From positions 1-6,686 of the forward strand of contig CAVEGR010000117.1 of NCBI GenBank assembly GCA_963615565.1: 6,686 nucleotides of DNA. Direction: 5' to 3'. The number at the start of each line of letters is the position of its first letter. Positions within the stretch are counted from its first letter, which is position 1. This DNA is from UBA9732 sp963615565. Its GTDB lineage: Bacteria; Spirochaetota; Spirochaetia; Sphaerochaetales; Sphaerochaetaceae. The notes beneath the pieces were generated by a model. It saw nothing but the letters and a program-made list of their open reading frames with translations. It was not told where the DNA came from and searched no databases. The position numbers were made by a program, and so were the translations under genes. This document shows, piece after piece, positions 4,613-6,686 of the stretch.

Positions 4613-6686
4613 TCACTCCTCCACGCGAGTAAGAAGATAATCATAGCAAAGGAATACTTGTTCAATTAAATCCTTCACAAGAGCTGGAACTTCACCAACA
4701 AGGTTTCCATCACCATCAATCTTGCACTCAACAACCTTGCCCTCAAGTCTGACTAATACAGTGTCATTTTCTACATAGAAGCCACTGTTTGTACTATCCT
4801 CAAAGTCATCTTTTCTGCTAAAAAGTGTAAACTTATCCTTATACGGTCTTCCCTCATGATTACAGAATGTTGCACAGTTGCCACATTCATTACAGAAAGC
4901 ATCTAAGTGAAGAATCTGGAATGGATCATCGCTTTCATCCGAGAATCTCATGTCAATTGCAACGTTTGCACGGTTTGGACATACATCAACACACTTGTTG
5001 CAGTAATAAGTGCAATCCATACATCTACTTGCTTCTCTTTCTGCAAACTTTTCTACACTGCAAGGGCTCTTGCAATCAAGGCAAATGTGAGTTTTTCTAG
5101 CTTGAACGTCTTTGTAGAACTTGTCTTCAGCTTCCAAATACTCTTCATCTTCAGCCTCGTCATCTGGAAGATCTTTATCGCAATTACAAGGGTTGTTTAC
5201 ATTGCAACCTTCTTTGTTACAGCCATCACAAGACTTATCATCATCACAGCCATTGCAACCTTCACATTTTGGATCTTCTGTGACTTCTGCATCTTTGACA
5301 GAATCAAGAACCTTATCAATTGTAGCTTCAACAGCCTTTCTTGCAGATGCAATACATCTTACAACAGTTGATGGACCGCTTTGGACATCACCAATTGCAT
5401 ATACATCTTCAACTGGGCTTTCGTTTGTCTCTGGATTAACTACTGGCCATCCTTTCTCATTAACTGGTAGACCATACCATGTAAGAGCCTGAGAATCTGC
5501 ATGCTCACCAATAGCTGTAATGAGAACATCACATGGAAGTTCAACAACTTCAGCAGTCTCAACTGGTCTGCGTCTGCCACTTGCATCTGGCTCGCCAAGT
5601 TCCATCTTAGTACAAATCAATTTGCCATTATCAAAGCTCTTTGGATTTGCAAGGAAGACAAAATCAATGCCATCGGCCTTAGCCATCTTAAATTCATCGG
5701 GGTCAGCTGGCATTTCTTTCTGGGTGCGTCTGTAGACAACTGTGACGTTTTCAACACCTTCTGTGCGTTTTGCAGCTCTTGCGCTGTCCATTGCTGTGTT
5801 GCCACCACCTGTTACAACAACGCTAGGTCCAAGCATTTCAGATGCCTTTTCTGCCTTGAATGCTTCCAAGAATTCAAGTGCACCAATGACCTTACCGTCA
5901 CCGGAGACCTTAATCTCGTTGTCTTTTTCGCTTCCAACAGCGTAGTAGATGAACTCGTAACCTGCATCTTTAAGTGCCTTTACTGTGACCTCTTCTGGTT
6001 TTACGCCATAGTTAAACTTAACACCGTGGCGTGCTACATGATCAATGTCTGCCTGAACAGCTTTTGGATCAATTCTGAAGTTAGGAATAATGTTGGCAAC
6101 AACACCACCTGCGTTTTCAGCTTTTTCAAAGATTGTTGTGTCAAAACCAGCTTTTGCAAGGAAGTATGCAACAGAAAGTCCTGCAGGACCTGCACCAACA
6201 ACAGCAGCCTTGACATCTGAAGGATTCTGTGGAGCTTCAAAGTACTTATCAATGTACTCGTCTGTGCCCTTTTCTACAGCAATTTTCTTCATCTCTCTTA
6301 TTTGAACTGCACCTTCATACTCCATTCTTGCGCAGTGGAACTGACATTGATGGTCACAGATGTTGCAAGTAATATTAGGAAGAGCATTCTCTTCATAAAT
6401 TACATCAAGCGCTTCAGCATAACGGCCCTCACCTACTAGCTCAATGTAATCTGGAATATTCTGATGAATTGGACAAGCCATCATACATGGAGAAACGTAA
6501 CAGTCAAACAATGGAAGATCTCCAGCAACCTTAGCCTTAGCATCTCCACGGAACTCTTTTTGACTGTAATAGCTAGTTCTTGCTTTCTGGCAAAGTTCTT
6601 CAACAGCCTTAGGATCAATGTCCTTTTTCCCCCATGTCTTGCTATTTTTTTCAAGTAGATCTGCCATTTGGGCCATTCTTGCATAT
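4613..6686 (-). CDS. ygfK: YgfK-family flavoprotein/Fe-S oxidoreductase (putative selenate reductase subunit), N-terminus outside window
   Basis: Partial gene: the frame stays open to the right edge, and the residues there (YARMAQMADLL) align with the middle of E. coli YgfK (about 1030 aa), so the Met at 6676 is internal. About 350 N-terminal residues, an FMN/dihydroorotate-dehydrogenase-like domain in the family, lie outside. Counting from that Met (687 aa visible): N-terminal Fe-S helical domain of GltD/PreT type with C59, C64, C68 and C104, C107, C111, C115; FAD Rossmann motif GAGPAG 161-166 followed by FEKAENAGG; second dinucleotide motif GGGNTAMD 290-297 with VVYRR 313-317 (NAD(P)H type); FAD closing motif AIGD 427-430; a Cys-rich/acidic insert 471-518; then C532, C535, C539 and a ferredoxin-like tail with C552, C555, C559, C562, C566 and C595, C598, C601, C605. 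It ends LLTRVEE, like E. coli YgfK. Cytoplasmic, no membrane segments. The family name 'selenate reductase' is historical; the neighbours suggest a purine-pathway redox role (inference). Stop TGA lies 2 nt before the ssnA start. Confidence 0.95.
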   Translation of the reverse strand, partial: YARMAQMADLLEKNSKTWGKKDIDPKAVEELCQKARTSYYSQKEFRGDAKAKVAGDLPLFDCYVSPCMMACPIHQNIPDYIELVGEGRYAEALDVIYEENALPNITCNICDHQCQFHCARMEYEGAVQIREMKKIAVEKGTDEYIDKYFEAPQNPSDVKAAVVGAGPAGLSVAYFLAKAGFDTTIFEKAENAGGVVANIIPNFRIDPKAVQADIDHVARHGVKFNYGVKPEEVTVKALKDAGYEFIYYAVGSEKDNEIKVSGDGKVIGALEFLEAFKAEKASEMLGPSVVVTGGGNTAMDSARAAKRTEGVENVTVVYRRTQKEMPADPDEFKMAKADGIDFVFLANPKSFDNGKLICTKMELGEPDASGRRRPVETAEVVELPCDVLITAIGEHADSQALTWYGLPVNEKGWPVVNPETNESPVEDVYAIGDVQSGPSTVVRCIASARKAVEATIDKVLDSVKDAEVTEDPKCEGCNGCDDDKSCDGCNKEGCNVNNPCNCDKDLPDDEAEDEEYLEAEDKFYKDVQARKTHICLDCKSPCSVEKFAEREASRCMDCTYYCNKCVDVCPNRANVAIDMRFSDESDDPFQILHLDAFCNECGNCATFCNHEGRPYKDKFTLFSRKDDFEDSTNSGFYVENDTVLVRLEGKVVECKIDGDGNLVGEVPALVKDLIEQVFLCYDYLLTRVEE
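4618..4622 (-). promoter_or_regulatory. Ribosome binding site of ssnA
   Basis: GGAGG on the minus strand, 7 nt before the ATG at 4610. It lies inside the last codons of ygfK, which points to translational coupling. An in-frame GTG at 4616 is only 1 nt from this site and is not a credible start. Confidence 0.85.
5123..5266 (-). other. Cys-rich then acidic insert inside YgfK
   Basis: Codes for residues 471-518 of the visible YgfK. The first 29 residues contain eight cysteines (C471, C474, C477, C483, C486, C491, C497, C499) in CxxC-type spacings with Asp/Asn/Gly between them. Next comes a strongly acidic stretch (502-518, mostly D and E). It sits after the FAD/NAD(P) module and before the C-terminal Fe-S domain. 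In E. coli YgfK, as recalled, this place holds an ordinary linker without cysteines. The pattern could bind an extra metal or Fe-S cluster, or be a flexible metal-loading linker; the sequence does not decide. The frame is intact through it. Confidence 0.85.
5200..5263 (-). repeat. In-frame 13-bp direct repeat within the YgfK Cys-rich insert
   Basis: The plus-strand string CATTGCAACCTTC occurs at 5200-5212 and again at 5251-5263, exactly 51 bp (17 codons) apart, so both copies encode EGCN in the same frame. A related unit between them encodes CDGCN. This suggests that the insert grew by local duplication of a small Cys-containing unit. Confidence 0.75.

Noticed and set aside
4611..4616. GTG start at 4616 for ssnA
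   Set aside because: It lies 1 nt from GGAGG and overlaps the ygfK stop; the ATG at 4610 has the correct 7-nt spacing.
5501..6220. Long plus-strand open frame (about 239 codons) opposite ygfK
   Set aside because: It is antisense to conserved FAD/NAD(P)-binding coding sequence, its product is a Cys/Phe/Asn-rich string without domain motifs, and no other plus-strand gene is present.
6674..6676. Met at 6676 as the true start of YgfK
   Set aside because: The frame is open upstream to the edge, and the region aligns with the middle of full-length YgfK; the next Met (6667-6665) is equally internal.
4613..6686. In-frame selenocysteine or frameshift in the Fe-S genes
   Set aside because: All reading frames are continuous with no internal TGA; selenium in this enzyme type would be a labile cofactor, not selenocysteine.

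Overview
The window is AT-rich and reads entirely on the minus strand. It holds five densely packed genes: the 3' two thirds of ygfK, ssnA, and then a three-subunit molybdenum hydroxylase (molybdopterin, 2Fe-2S and FAD subunits), the last cut off at the left edge. Strong Shine-Dalgarno sequences (GGAGG/GAGGAG), low GC and oxygen-sensitive Fe-S enzymology suggest an anaerobic Bacillota (Clostridia-like) bacterium. This is an inference; no phylogenetic marker is present.

Layout in transcription order (right to left): ygfK enters from the right edge without its N-terminal domain and ends at 4613. ssnA starts 2 nt later and ends at 3249. A 184-nt intergenic stretch (3065-3248) follows. It holds a near-textbook hairpin with a T-rich tail on the coding strand, a second imperfect inverted repeat just before the next ribosome binding site, and a tandem 8-bp repeat. 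Next come the Mo-binding subunit (902-3064), the 2Fe-2S subunit (420-902, 1-nt overlap) and the FAD subunit (1-432, 13-nt overlap). Everything is co-directional and tightly coupled except at the hairpin gap.

The combination ygfK-ssnA-xanthine-dehydrogenase-like subunits is the known core of the purine / selenium-dependent molybdenum hydroxylase (SDMH) loci of E. coli (ygfK-ssnA-ygfM-xdhD) and many anaerobes, linked to anaerobic use of purines including uric acid. A plausible division of labour is this: the Mo hydroxylase transfers oxygen from water to or from a purine ring and passes electrons through its 2Fe-2S and FAD subunits; SsnA, a metal-dependent amidohydrolase, deaminates or opens a ring; and YgfK, an FAD/NAD(P)/Fe-S flavoprotein resembling dihydropyrimidine dehydrogenase modules, does redox chemistry on an intermediate. 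The exact substrates are not fixed by the sequence.

The most unusual local feature is a cysteine-rich, then acidic insert in YgfK (8 Cys in 29 residues, built partly by an internal duplication), located between the flavin/NAD(P) module and the C-terminal ferredoxin module. E. coli YgfK, as I recall it, has no such segment.
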